Below, piece after piece: positions 32,573 to 44,500 of a DNA stretch of 64,000 nt (the first letter of the stretch is position 1; each line of letters starts with the position of its first letter). The DNA comes from Dendrocalamus latiflorus (Eukaryota > Streptophyta > Magnoliopsida > Poales > Poaceae), in contig CM029617.1 in the NCBI GenBank assembly GCA_017311315.1, positions 10,147,760 to 10,211,759 of the forward strand, read 5' to 3'. The translations under genes were made by a program, and so were the position numbers. A model generated the notes under the pieces. The model was not told the origin of the DNA. It was given only the letters and a program-made list of their open reading frames with translations, and did not search any database.

Positions 32573-33287
32573 ATGGAGAAGCAATGAGAGGAGATCAGCC
32601 AAATAGCAAGAGCTACTGTAGCCCACGACGAGCAAAGCACCCATGCCAAGAGTCCACCTCCCCGTAATAATGCCCTCGTAGCTCCAACCCCTACCACAAT
32701 GTTCCCACTGAGCATTTCCCGCAAGACTCATTTGAGGGGAAGACGTCACCCTTCTACTAGTGTGCAAACATGTGTAAGTTCTTTAAGTCGAAACAGTTGT
32801 TGAGTCTAGGCATGCATTACTGGGGTTGTCGTAACTACGCCTAAGACTATCGCAACCAGCATTGGGACATGAGGCGGTACCGCAAGCGGGTAAAGACTAA
32901 TTATTATATTCCCTTTGCATTTCTCTTCGAAAGCAAGCACTAATTACTTCTCCAATCTACCCATAGTCTTCGGATCCATTATGCACATTCTGCAAATGGA
33001 TCAATCGAGAGATCCACCCACACGACCAGTGGCGTCTCGCCTGTGAGGAGTGCAATGTCAAGATGGCCTGCAAGAGGATGGAGGAGCGGCAACGCAACGA
33101 AGAGTATAGCGAGCATATCCAGCAGGAGACGCAGGCTCATCTAGAGGCATGTAGGTGCAGATAGCGCAAGGCTCGGGAGGAGGGGTGCGAGAGAAAGCAT
33201 GAAAGGGCGGCTAAGGCTAGAGCAGCTGGCAAGGACGACAATGCCAAACTCAGCAGGAAGGGCAAATGGCCCCAATCCACGCAGTAG
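32573..33287 (+). pseudogene. GRF-type zinc-finger protein relic of MULE1
   Basis: Fragments read CKFFKSKQLLSLGMHYWGC and, after a stop and frameshift, CTFCKWINREIHPHDQWRL. Together they give the Cys-His-Cys spacing of zf-GRF proteins common in grass MULEs and plant-mobile-domain loci. A charged coiled coil follows (RMEERQRNEEYSEHIQQE and a Lys/Arg/Ala-rich tail) up to a stop at 33287. The upstream start (ATG 32573) is followed by a stop, so the gene is broken. It is probably an accessory ORF of the element. Confidence 0.65.
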
Positions 33288-33589
33288 ATCAGGCCATTTT
33301 GTAGTAGTCCCTAATCCTACCTATCATATTTTTTGTATCTCCTAAAACTTGTGTTCGTACATGGTCCAAATGATTATGTCGCTCTGTACCATACTAGTAG
33401 CGAGGTTCACATAACTTGAAAGATTCTTGTATGAAAGATTTCTGTAACGTATAAAGTAATAGTTTTGGGGTTGTCTATTCCTTGCATAATTGAATAAAAA
33501 ATTAATAATGAAACCTAACTCAAACAACTGCCTGAAGCGACAGGACGATATAGAGTAAAATCCAATTTTTTGAGACCTAAACCATTGAT

Positions 33590-34080
33590 TTCTGAGACAA
33601 TTTTGAGCATGTAAAACTCTCAAAAAAATTACACAATTAGGTCGACAATGCAATCATCCTTCAAAAATTGTAATTTTTGGAGCTCACTTGCTATATTAAA
33701 AAAAATTCCTACGAACAGTCTACTTAAATAAATTTTTTAGTGAAATTCAAGATGGATAAAATTTTATAAAATTACACAGTTAAGTACGTTGTGTCGGGAG
33801 GTTCCACACAAAATTTCATAATTTTTAAAGCTCATTTGCTATCTATAAAAAATTGATCAATCAGTGTACATAAACGAAATCCCTAATTAAAATTATATTA
33901 CCACTATTACCCTAACTAATCGGCCACCGCACGGCGGCCGAGCGATAGAGAGCACGTGTCACTCCCGCAGCACTGTCGCAGGGTGGTCGTGCACGAGTGT
34001 GATATTTTTGCCAATTCCACGTGACGACTGATATTTTTATAAATACGGATCTGAAACCACCAAAAATGCCAAAAAGTCCC
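33590..34080 (-). repeat. MULE1 right terminal inverted repeat
   Basis: Inverted counterpart of 28310-28830, ending aaaaagtcc at 34079. Related subterminal sequence also occurs at 60640-60760 in MULE2. Confidence 0.85.
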
Positions 34081-34515
34081 ACACGAGTACACGACCACAG
34101 TATCACAGCTGTTAAGTATGTCAATGCCCTCCCACTAAAGCTTTGTGCATTAAAGATTTATAAAAACGTCTTTACTCCACTAACAAATTTCTAGGACGGA
34201 GGAGTCAGCACGATGCGATTATTTTGCTGTTTACCCGCGCAATTGTACACGATTTGCATTCAGTTAGCCATGGATCGCAAGAACAAAACTTCTGGCAGCA
34301 ATCAACTAGCAGGCAGCGGCAATAGGAGGACTTGGAATATACTAAGAAATAGTAATTGGGATTTGTTAGCGTAGCCCAAGGAGATTATATGGTAGAGATT
34401 GAATCGTCTCTCCTAGGGATAGCGCGCAGTGGAGAAAGAATCCTCTGATACCATAAATGAGATAGAATAGCACTAAATAATCGGATGTATTGGTTGAAGA
34501 CTTTTATGTTCTTCC
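34081..34515. other. Host segment duplicated at 55288-55440
   Basis: Shares acgaccaca, atcaca(g/a)ct(g/a)ttaagtatgtc, atgccctcccactaaagctt, taaagatttataaaaa and aggagtcagcac with 55288-55410. No gene is recognised. It is the right-hand flank of MULE1. Confidence 0.75.
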
Positions 34516-34850
34516 AAGAGAACATACTCCTACTTCTAATATATCACTTAAATAACTATTTTATATTTTTTGTCACTTTCGGTATACTTAAATAATAATT
34601 CTTAAATACTCCAATGTGACTTAGTTGAAAAGTTTTCATCAAAGCCTTTATTTTTGTTATATACACTTTTCATGTATAAAAAGAGTACATATGCAAATTA
34701 TGCTATTAAAAATGAACTTTGATGAATTTTTTCATGGAACTCACTTTTGAGTCTCCTATAATATTTATTAGAGCATGCCCAAATAGATAAAGAGGTATAA
34801 CAACACCATTAAAGGGGTATAAGTGGGAGTACGTACTCTTAGAAGTATAG
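34516..34850 (-). repeat. MITE-like repeat, left copy of an inverted pair
   Basis: Matches 38484-38830 in reverse orientation (shared cactttcggtatacttaaat, actccaatg, aaattatgctat and actcac/gtgagtt blocks). Its own ends also resemble each other (atactcctactt against acgtactcccactt), so each arm may be a separate MITE. Confidence 0.7.
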
Positions 34851-35033
34851 AACTATTTATACACACACACACATACGGTAGCATGTTATTCAGCACCTGC
34901 GCACACACTACGCGTAGGTCATGCTGCCTGGCTGGCTTCCTAGTGCATGAGTGTTGATTCGTCAGTAACTATTATACGTGAAGTTATCATTAGTTACTTA
35001 CTTGCGACTGATATAAAAAAACATGAATTTCAC

Positions 35034-35820
35034 AGCGTCGAAACATATTCAACATAGATCTTGTTTTATTAAACTCATAATTTCAAACACAATGACGCAA
35101 ACGAAACGCAGGTCGGATTTTCCATGAAAGAGTTATTGTATTTTTTAGCTTGTAAACAAGATTAAAAAAACCCACGTCAACTATACTATTGCATGCATGT
35201 TTCTCTCTCCTGCTACACGAGAGACCTGGCAGTAACTTCATGCATTACAGGTGATAACTTGATGTGCATATGATAATAACTTCGCCATGGGATGATAACT
35301 TCATGTGCAATCAAAACAATTGCTACAATGTTTTTTCCGAGTACCAACTGCTACAGTGATCTTCCGAGTACCGACTGCTACAGTTCTCTTCCAAGTACTG
35401 ACTGCTGCAGTGTTCTTCTGAGTGCTGACTACTATAGTGTTCTTCCGAGTACTGTTACAGCGTTGTTCCAACCGGATCTTCGACTCGACTCAGGCACCAA
35501 CCAAGGCTTTGACCACTGCTTCACGGCTTCAACCACTGCTTCGATTGTGGCTTTGACCATGGTATCGACTGTGGCTTCAACCACTGCTTGCTTCAACCAC
35601 AGTATCGATTGTGGCTTTGACCACTTACAGATCATCAAGATGTACTCAATGTCGAAACATATTCAACATAGATCTTGTTTTATTAAGCTTGTAATTTCGA
35701 TCACAATGGCGCAAACGGATTACAGATCAGACTTTCCATGAAATAGTTATTGTATTTTTTTAGCTTTGTAAACAAGATAAAAAAAAAGTCCCCACGTCAA
35801 CTGTACTGCTGCATGCATGT
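35034..35820. repeat. Approximately 170-bp direct repeat flanking minisatellites
   Basis: 35034-35200 and 35650-35820 share cgaaacatattcaacatag, atcttgttttattaa, gttattgtattttt and cacgtcaact in order. Between them lie about five 29-bp units built on ttccgagtac(c)gactgctacag (35335-35455) and shorter ttcaaccactgcttc-type units (35500-35630). After 35820 come further gataacttcatgtg-type repeats. No gene. Confidence 0.7.
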
Positions 35821-36173
35821 GATAAGTTAGTAGATTCGGTCGTGAGAAAAGTTACTGCCTATTGTGAGTGAAGTTACTGCCTGTTGTGAGGAAAGTTATT
35901 ACATGTTATGTACTGTGAGCGTTCGGCAGTAACTTCACTCGCTACCGATAGTACCTTCGTTCACAATGGATGATAACTTGATTGCATATTATAGTAACTT
36001 CACCATGGGATGATAATTTCATTCCATATGGATGATAACTTCATGTATAATCGAATATAACTCAAGCATTACAGATGATAACTTGATGTACATTCGATAA
36101 TAATTTTATCATAATTAACAAATGCTAGTAATTGAGCATGGGGTGGGATGGTGGAGCGGTTGGCTAGTTGGGT

Positions 36174-36516
<343 letters not shown>

Positions 36517-36551
36517 TTGAGACTTTCCATCCATGATTAAGACTTTCCATC

Positions 36552-38174
36552 TGTTGGACTGAAATGGCGACAGAGGGGGAGTGAATGTCGACTTTAAAAA
36601 GGCCCCAAGTACCCACTTGATTCTCTTCTCCGATAACTATAGAAGTTATGAAGAAGTAGAGACGAGGCTACCTAAAAATCAACACAGATCAAACAAGGCC
36701 TAAAAGAGCTGAGAGCTTGAAATTTACTAGACCCAATCAACAAACTAAAACGGGAGCAACGAACCATCAAGAAAAATAGACCAAAGAGATCAAGCACTAA
36801 AGGCATCCGTTCTAACACACAAGCACTAAAGACAAAAATATCCAATAGTCTTTTAGTGCATGCAAGAAACAGGAAGAGACAATCTGAAATGCATCCATTC
36901 TAACACACAATCACTAAAGACAAGAGAATCCAATCGTCTTTTAGTGCAAGGAGGGAACAGGAAAATAAGCTTGCTGCCGTGAGAGAAAAATGGAAACCAA
37001 AACTGTTGTTAACTAATTTGGCCGAATTAAATGAGTTGAAACTGCTGCATTTAAAAAGAAGAGTACGAGCTGCAGACAGCTTGCTTTGCCACACAAAGAG
37101 GAGACAGCCGAACAGATAAAGTGCAGTTGGTAGGTAAAAGCAATAAATCAAAGTTCAATCTCCAAAAGGCAAAACAAACTTGCAAATGCATGCAGAGAGG
37201 AAATGAAAGATACTTCCGTGAGAGGACTGCTACATGAAGAAGCTTTCTGGCCGAATGCTTTAATGAGTATAGCAGTAGTTCCTTGATATCTATCCACGTT
37301 CAGAGCAAGACAAGAAGCAAAGATACTCAAGCAAACAACATCATCGAAGAAACAAAGACCGGAGAGCTCAAAAGAGGAAATAGAACCAGATCAACTCAAA
37401 CAAAATCTATAAATAGGTAAGAAGACGAGGACAAATACAATCTCAGTTCATATCATTCAATCTCACACAAAACGAGACCCCATACGCCCGGAGAGCATAA
37501 AGAGAACCTCTCACCTTCTCTCTTTCTCTCTTTCTCAATAAGCAAAGACTAGAAGTAAAACCCTAATCCATCTCTCATTTTCATACATGGAAAGAACCAA
37601 ATAAAAACCCTAACTCTTACACCAACTCTCTCAAATTTCAGCACAACCTCTCCCTCTCATTTTATAGCCTCCCACTAATGGGTTTGCACATGCTTTACCC
37701 ATTAGGTCACCACCTACTCGATGCTTTATCCAAACCCACTTCCTTTAGTGCAGCTTTGCGTTTTTACCGAAACGTCCCTCCCGCACCTTCCAGGAAGCTT
37801 CCTCCTTTCTTGCCTTGCAAGCCTCGCAGCCACCTCAAGCCCTCGCTGTCTTCGACACCTCCCGACCGTTCTGACCTCAGCGTCACCTGCGCCTAGTCCG
37901 GTCCACCGTGTCTCGCCACGACTCCGCCTCGATGTCCTGCAGCCAACACAGACAAGAAACACATCAAATAGCACCGCTCGATACATCAAAGCGTAAATAG
38001 CATAAGCACATCATACTTACCACAGACGAAGTCCAAACCTGTCGAAACAAAGAATATGCATCCTAATCCCAAACGACCAAGTTTGACCAAACCCATTGAA
38101 CCACGCAACGACATGGTTCGACCACACAAACCAAACTCTACTTACTTAAACCAATGTCAATTACTCATCACTCA
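36552..38174 (-). repeat. Long copia LTR, related to the 11.2- and 42.2-kb LTRs
   Basis: On the plus strand it runs from TGTTGGACTGAAATGG to ...GTCAATTACTCATCACTCA. The right part (37450 onward) shares ccatacgcccggagagcata, ccttctctctttc, cttcctttagtgcagctttg and cacagacaagaaac with 43170-43680. The next 20 bp (catgtggtcacctccacatgg-type) resemble the sequence outside the 13286 end. There is no coding content and no clear TSD, so whether it is a solo LTR or an edge of a larger deletion is open. Confidence 0.7.
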
Positions 38175-38239
38175 CATGTGGTCACCTCCACATGGTCCAT
38201 CACCATCTATGATTGATTTACCATACATGATATATTATA

Positions 38240-38475
<236 letters not shown>

Positions 38476-38483
38476 ATTCCATA

Positions 38484-38830
38484 CTCATGGCAGTACGTAC
38501 TCCTACTTTTTATATAACTCTTAAATGATATTATTATACCTTTTATCCTTTTGAATATACACTAATAATGATTATACGAGACTTCAAAGTGAGTTCTATG
38601 AAAAATTTCTTCAAAGTCCATATTTTATAGCATAATTTGTGTATATAGTCCTTTTATATATGGAAAAGGTATATAGCAAAAATAAAAGATTTCGATGAAA
38701 TTTGTTCAACCAAATCGCATTGGAGTACTTAAAATTAATATTTAAGTATACCGAAAGTGATAAATAAGTAAAAAAAAATCATCTAAGTATATATTACAAG
38801 GTAACTTGAACGGTAAGTCAATCTTTTATA
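38484..38830 (+). repeat. MITE-like repeat, right copy of an inverted pair
   Basis: Reverse-orientation partner of 34516-34850. It begins gtacgtactcctac directly after the (GT)n tract. The last part (tattacaaggtaacttg...agtcaatc) is also present at 55450-55490. Confidence 0.7.
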
Positions 38831-39369
38831 TATAGTAGAAGGACCGTATCGGATATAAACCCTAACTGACTCTATTTTATCTCTAGTAATCTTATTGTAT
38901 AAAACATGTGTGTTCTAACCATTTTGTAGATGGATACAAACGTTGCGGTGACAAGGACCTATACATTACCTTTACCCCCACGTCACATAGGCATCCCTTC
39001 ATATATCCACGTAGCCCATGTGTCATGATTGCCGTTAACCGGACGCGGACGAATGGTCTGAAACAGACACGCGTAGCAAATGTTAAGCACGCAAATTAAG
39101 CAATGATGCCATCACTAGATGGATGAACTTTTGCAGGGTGGATCTATCTCCCCACTGCTAATCAATTACATAGGAATTTTGCGAGAACTGGACATTTCCT
39201 ACAGTAATAGTCGAGAATTCCCCATGTTCAAAACGGTGACTTCGAGATAGCTTAGAAGCGGTGCCAGTGTATGATAATGCAATTGCGCTCACACGCGTTT
39301 CATGGGTTGCCACAGCAAGCATGCACGTCGGGTGGTGAGTTACTGAGTATTTAGAGTATATACACTCAC

Positions 39370-39532
39370 TGTTGCCGCGGCGCCGCTGCTCCCCGCGCTC
39401 CCGGTTGCAGCAGTTGCGAGGAGGACGAGGCCACCACCGCTGCTGCGGCCGCGGCCGCGGCCGATCATGATAAGCAGCAGCAAAATGACACGGACCGCGA
39501 GCAAACGTGTCTTGGCGAGTGCTCGGCGACAT
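39370..39532 (-). pseudogene. Small-peptide gene relic, exon 1 (copy P3)
   Basis: ATG at 39532 reads MSPSTRQDTFAR. One extra base then separates it from the family frame (VILLLLIMIGRGRGRSSGGG, LVLLATAATGSAGSSGA), which ends at a GTGAGT donor (39369). The signal core and TGSAGSSG linker match the 54.7-kb copy, so this is a frameshifted paralogue. Upstream sequence (39533-39790) is shared with 53240-53520 and 55811-56091. No exon 2 was found. The longer open frame starting at 39727 runs through 5' UTR and is spurious. Confidence 0.65.
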
Positions 39533-39842
39533 CGATCGGTCGGTCGAACCTACCTTGCTAGGCTGACCGCCTAATTCGGCATGCAGAGTCCTCCTGTACG
39601 ATGCCAAATCGTTGTTCCTGCTACCTGCATGCAACAAGTGGACTTTGACTGCAGACTGGGACATGGTGATGAAAGAGAGGAAATGGGACGAATCGAGCAC
39701 GGTATTGGCGGTTGGCACTGTCAACACTGTTACTGGATGCGTACTTGAATGTCAAGGCACCTCGATTGTCATCTGGTAATTACACATTACTAACTTAGGA
39801 GTATGTGTTTTGCTGGCTGGACTATTACAGAACACCATAGTA
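39533..39842 (-). promoter_or_regulatory. Conserved upstream region of peptide genes
   Basis: The stretch with cgatcggtcggtcgaacc, gcatgcaacaagtggacttt, gggacgaatcgagcac and gttggcactgtcaacactg is repeated at 53240-53520 and 55811-56091. It always lies upstream (to the right) of a minus-strand copy, so it probably holds the promoter and 5' UTR. No TATA box was fixed with confidence. Confidence 0.5.
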
Positions 39843-39897
39843 CTCCTACGTACTTTAATGCTTCATCAACAGGCAGATGGGAGTGTGCATAGGTTAC

Positions 39898-40269
39898 TGT
39901 TGCCGCTAGCCCTGCTGCTCCCCGTGCTTCCGGCTGCAGCAGCTGCGTAGAGGATCAGCCTCGCTCATTTTAGCTTAAGCTTCTGGTTTCTGATTAATTT
40001 TTATTATTTCTAAATTTTGTTTTTTCTGATGTTTTTGGCTTTTTTGAGTTTTTTCTGGTTCTTTTTTCCTGTATTCATGTACATTGTCTGTGATGGGCTA
40101 ACCTATTTTAATTTTTATTTTTTTAAATGTAGTTACACCAAATAAGCTATCATCAGCTACAATGTAATTTCAGCCATAAACCAGTTTATTTCAACTCAAC
40201 TGAGCGGCACCTAGGCCGCCGCCGCCGATCATAAGCACCAGCGAAATGAGCACGGCTGCTTGGTGACAT
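39898..40269 (-). pseudogene. Small-peptide gene relic, exon 1 split by an insertion (copy P4)
   Basis: The 5' part (ATG 40269, MSPSSR then a frame-shifted core with tgctggtgcttatgatcggcgg-type identity to 54.7 kb) and the 3' part (39898-39962, AGSTGSSRASG, donor GTAACC) flank about 240 bp of T-rich sequence. That sequence has ends cgctcattttag / aactgagcgg and is probably a small MITE. The intron start (cctatgcacactcccatctg) matches the intron of the 54.7-kb gene. Confidence 0.6.
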
Positions 40270-40444
40270 GGAAGGATGGTATGCAACTAAAGACGGATTT
40301 TATAAGTAGATTGTAGTACAAATTGTATCGAGTTTGGCTATACTAACTAAAATAGTATACGATTATTTCTATCTGTGTATTGCCTTCCGTAAACAATCTT
40401 GAATTTAAAAAAATTTAGTTATAAATCACAATCTAAATGAACCT

Positions 40445-40622
40445 ACGCATCTCTTCTACCACAGCCCACGAACATTGTCCTATGTCGTCGGGTCAACCGA
40501 CTGCTGACTGCTGATTAACGACGACATTTTCCAAACTTTACTTCATTGAACATCACGAATTACACGTCGAACTTTACAGTCCTTGAGCACTTCACTTCCT
40601 CCAAATAACAACTTTAGCAGAG
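40445..40622. repeat. Segment duplicated at 26735-26945
   Basis: Unbroken version of the segment cut by the gypsy relic at 26946. Here aacaactttagcagag continues into agaagaatgg. Confidence 0.8.
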
Positions 40623-40639
40623 AGAAGAATGGTAGGAAA

Positions 40640-41415
40640 ATAAGCACTATTTCCTTTATGAAAAGCTTTAGCCTATATAACAAATATATAGAGAGAGGGA
40701 GATTGATCAGATACGCGGTGCATGCAGACATGCAGTTAGAATCTTCTCGCCGCTTATGTATGCAAAGTGCAACATGAATACATCAGAAATGAACACACCG
40801 TGCACTAAAAACAGGATTTGCCACGCCAGATACACCAACAGTACGTTAGACATGCATGAACACACAGGTGCATTGCATACATCATTTGCTTCGCTGCGAT
40901 CATTTTCTTCTTCTTTATGATATAAATTCATCATCTATGAGCATGCTTACTCCAGATCTACGACCAACAATCATGCTTGTTAAATTTCATATGCTGTCCA
41001 AGATCTGTAGCTAGCCTCATCTTTGGAACATAGATGCCAATATTAAAGCACTCCACTGGCAATGATGATGTGATGCCGTAGTCACGTTTGTCCATTTTTT
41101 AGCCTGCAGGTCGACGAGAGATCAGAGAAGCCCCAGAGCATGCGCTAGATTAGCACTGTATAGAACATGGATGCACTTGATGATATCACTGTAACAGGAT
41201 ATGCATTATATTTAAAGTGGCGATTTTTAATCAGACTCCTAAGCTACAAAGTGCCGAAAGAAAGCTCAAGCGCACATTTTGGGCCGCAGCCGTGACGTAT
41301 AGGCCTATTGCCGTATATGCAGGATTGTCCAAGTTTGACTACTTTACCTGACAGAAATAAGAACCACTAACAATTATCTATTCTCTGTATTTTCTGCCTT
41401 GCTTATGTGTGCATG
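40640..41415. other. Spacer upstream of the receptor kinase gene
   Basis: AT-rich, with no coding family or repeat recognised. It includes the probable distal promoter of the gene starting at 41526. Confidence 0.5.
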
Positions 41416-41420
41416 CAGGC

Positions 41421-41429
41421 CTATAAATA
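41421..41429 (+). promoter_or_regulatory. TATA box of the LRR receptor kinase gene
   Basis: CTATAAATA sits about 100 bp upstream of the ATG at 41526, consistent with transcription starting around 41450 and a short 5' UTR. No competing TATA element was seen nearby. Confidence 0.65.
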
Positions 41430-41525
41430 CACGTACATTAGCACCACAAACACCACACAACTCAAGTGTGCAACCCAAGTACGAAACACCCACTGCCAGC
41501 ATTGTAATCTACCTCAGAAAAAAAG

Positions 41526-44500
41526 ATGGCGCCTGTAGGCGCTCTCAGCTCTTGTATGCTTGTGGCCATAGTTCTCACATGCTTCCTCTCCACTGCATCT
41601 TCATTTGTTCCCACTGAACCACTCCATAATGTATCCGACACCGATTTCCAGGCCCTGCTTTGCCTCAAGCTCCATCTCTCTGACAATGCCGGGGCCATGG
41701 CTTCATGGAGAAATGATTCCGTGCAGTACTGCAGTTGGCCCGGTGTCACTTGTAGCAAGAGGCACGCATCTCGTGTCGTCGCACTGGCTCTCGAGTCACT
41801 CAACCTCCATGGCCAGATACCACCTTGTATTGGCAATCTTACTTTCTTTACAAGCATCGACCTCCCGAATAATCAGTTGAGCGGAAACATTCCGCCCGAA
41901 CTCGGTCACCTGCACCGCCTTACCTACCTGAACCTCAGCTTTAACGATCTCACCGGGATGATACCGAACACTTTGTCTTCCTGCTCTCGACTTGAGTTCA
42001 TTGATCTCACGGCCAACTATCTTGATGGTGAGATCCCCTCAAGCCTGAGCAATTGTTCAAATCTGCAAGAGATCATCTTGTACAACAACAAACTACGTGG
42101 AGCCATCCCAGAAGGGTTAGGTACACTCTCCAACCTTTCATACCTGTTTCTTGCAAACAACAACCTAACTGGCAACATTCCCTTTTCACTCGGAAGCAGC
42201 TCGTCTCAGATCAAAGCAATGCCACGGTAAGAACTTGCAGTCACGGCAAGAAAGCAGCCGAAAATGCTGCCACGGCAAAGAAAACAGAGGAGATTGCTGC
42301 CAACCAAGAGCTTTGCTTTGAACGAAATGCTAGAAGCAAAATACTAGTAAACACTCATAGTACATGCAGCCAAGAGGAAGGATTTACTACCAAAAGTCAT
42401 GCTGTTTGGCAGCAGTCGCTAGCTAAAATATGCAGACAAAATGTGCTGAAAAAGTTGACCAAATACTGCATAAAGTACAAGGCTGTACAGGAGACAAGCT
42501 ATGAATCAAATTCTGCTCACAACTGCTGAATACACCCTGTCCACAAAGAGCATAGCTAGCTGCCGATACTAGGACATAAAAAGCACTTGAAACGGGCTGT
42601 AGACAACTGAAAAGAGGACTGAAAAACAAGATTAAAGAGGCTGCAGCAAGACTGAAAAGGGAGACTGAAAACAACTTTTAACAGCAAATAACTAAAACAG
42701 AGATCGGCTGGAAAAAGAAAATAAAGAAGTAAACACATGCACAACCTTTAATCAGAGAGTGCTAGCAGCCGAGAACATCAATCTTCCTTTCATCTTTTGG
42801 CCGCATGGAACATTTCTTCTCTTCTCTAGACTACTTTGGCCGCAACAAAATAGATATGCAAACTGGAGACAAACAGCCAAGGTAGTAAAGGAAATTGGAT
42901 GAACTACAGAGGAGCCCAAAACAGGAATCTGAGAGGAAGATCACTAGACAAAAACAAAAACACAAACGAAGCTAGAACTCACAGAACAAAAAACAAAAAA
43001 AAAGATAAACAAGACAGCAAAACTCAAAAAAGAGAGACGATAAAGAACACGCACAAATACAATCTCACTTGCCATCTCAGCCAACAAACTTCTCAAACTA
43101 AATGATGAGAGATGAATGATTGAAATATCAAGTAGTTCTTACAACCATCTCTCTCAAAATCTCTCAAAAAAACAAGTCCCCATACGCCCGGAGAGCATAG
43201 AGAGAAACTTACACCTTCTCTCTTTCTTTCTTTCTCATTTTTCATACAAGGAGAGAACCAGATAAAACTCTAACTCTTACACCCACTCTCTCATATACTC
43301 ATGCTGAAATTCTTGAAAGCTACTAGAGAACACCCTCTCTATTTATAGCCTCCACTAATGGGTTTACAACCCACTTTACCCATTAGCTCTCAACAACTCA
43401 TGGCGCTTTATCCACAATCCACTTCCTTTAGTGCAGCTTTGCGTATTCACCAAAACGCTCCTCGCGCACCTTCCAGGAAGCTTCCTCATTCCTTGCCTTC
43501 CACGCCACGCAGCCACCTCGAGTCCTCGCTGTCTTCGGCACATCCCAACCGCTCCGACCTCGCCACCACCTGTGCCTAGTCCGGTCATCTCGTGCCTCGC
43601 CACGACTCCACCTCGATGTCCTGCAGCCATCACAGACAAGAAACAAACCACATAGCACCGCTCGAAATATTGTAACCATACAATAACATCAGACGAAATA
43701 CTCAAAGCCCAAACCGATCGAAACGAAAAATAAACGACTTAAGCACGTTCGACCTAGCTCGACAAATTCCGACCGAAATGATTGTACCGTGCAACGACAT
43801 TGTCCGAACCACATAAACCAAACTCGACTTTCCTAAGCCCAATGTCAATTACTCATCACACAACTGGGGTCACCTTCCAAGCATCGAAATATTGATTTTG
43901 CAAGGAAATCAATTCCAAGGCCAAATCCCCACTTCACTAGCCATTGCAACAAATCTTCAGGAGATTAATCTCCGTGACAACGCATTCCATGGTACTATTC
44001 CATGTTTCGGGAACCTTCCCAACTTAACTAAACTGAATCTAGGGATGAATCAGCTAGAAGTCGGAGATTGGTCTTTCTTATCCTCATTGACAAATTGTAG
44101 TCAGTTGGTTCAATTGTGCCTGGATACAAACATCCTTAAAGGAGTCTTACCAAGTTCCATTGCAAACCTTTCAAAGAGCTTAGAAGTACTGTTGTTAACA
44201 GCAAATGAAATATCTGGCACCATACCACAAGACATAGAGCACATCACGAACCTCACGCTTCTTCACATGGACCGGAATTTGCTTACTGGAAATATTCCTG
44301 GCTCACTTGGAAATCTTCCAAACTTGTTTGTCCTAAGCTTATCCCAGAACAAACTTTTTGGACAAATTCCTCTTTCAATCGGTAATCTTGGTCAATTAAG
44401 TGAGCTCTATTTACAGGAAAATAATTTGAGTGGACCAATCCCAGAAGCTTTAGGACACTGCAAAAATTTGGAAACGTTGAACCTCTCTTGTAATAGCTTT

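Larger units (their letters stand above)
28310..34080 (+). mobile_element. MULE1: Mutator-like element with approximately 500-bp TIRs
   Basis: Long terminal inverted repeats (28310-28830 and 33590-34080) bracket a MULE transposase relic and a second ORF relic, both on the plus strand. The flanks cgcacgatg (28302) and cacacgagt (34080) are a degraded 9-bp duplication, matching 7 of 9. A paralogous empty site at 55255-55300 joins the two flanks directly (…actcactgggctgccg… to cacgaccac…). This independently fixes the insertion limits to within a few bases. Confidence 0.88.

Noticed and set aside
39158..39727. 189-codon minus-strand frame
   Set aside because: It runs from 5' UTR through a frameshifted exon 1 into the intron. 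The family comparison shows the true start at 39532 and a splice donor at 39369.
41605..41880. 91-codon alternative frame inside the receptor kinase
   Set aside because: Shifted-frame shadow of the LRR coding sequence.
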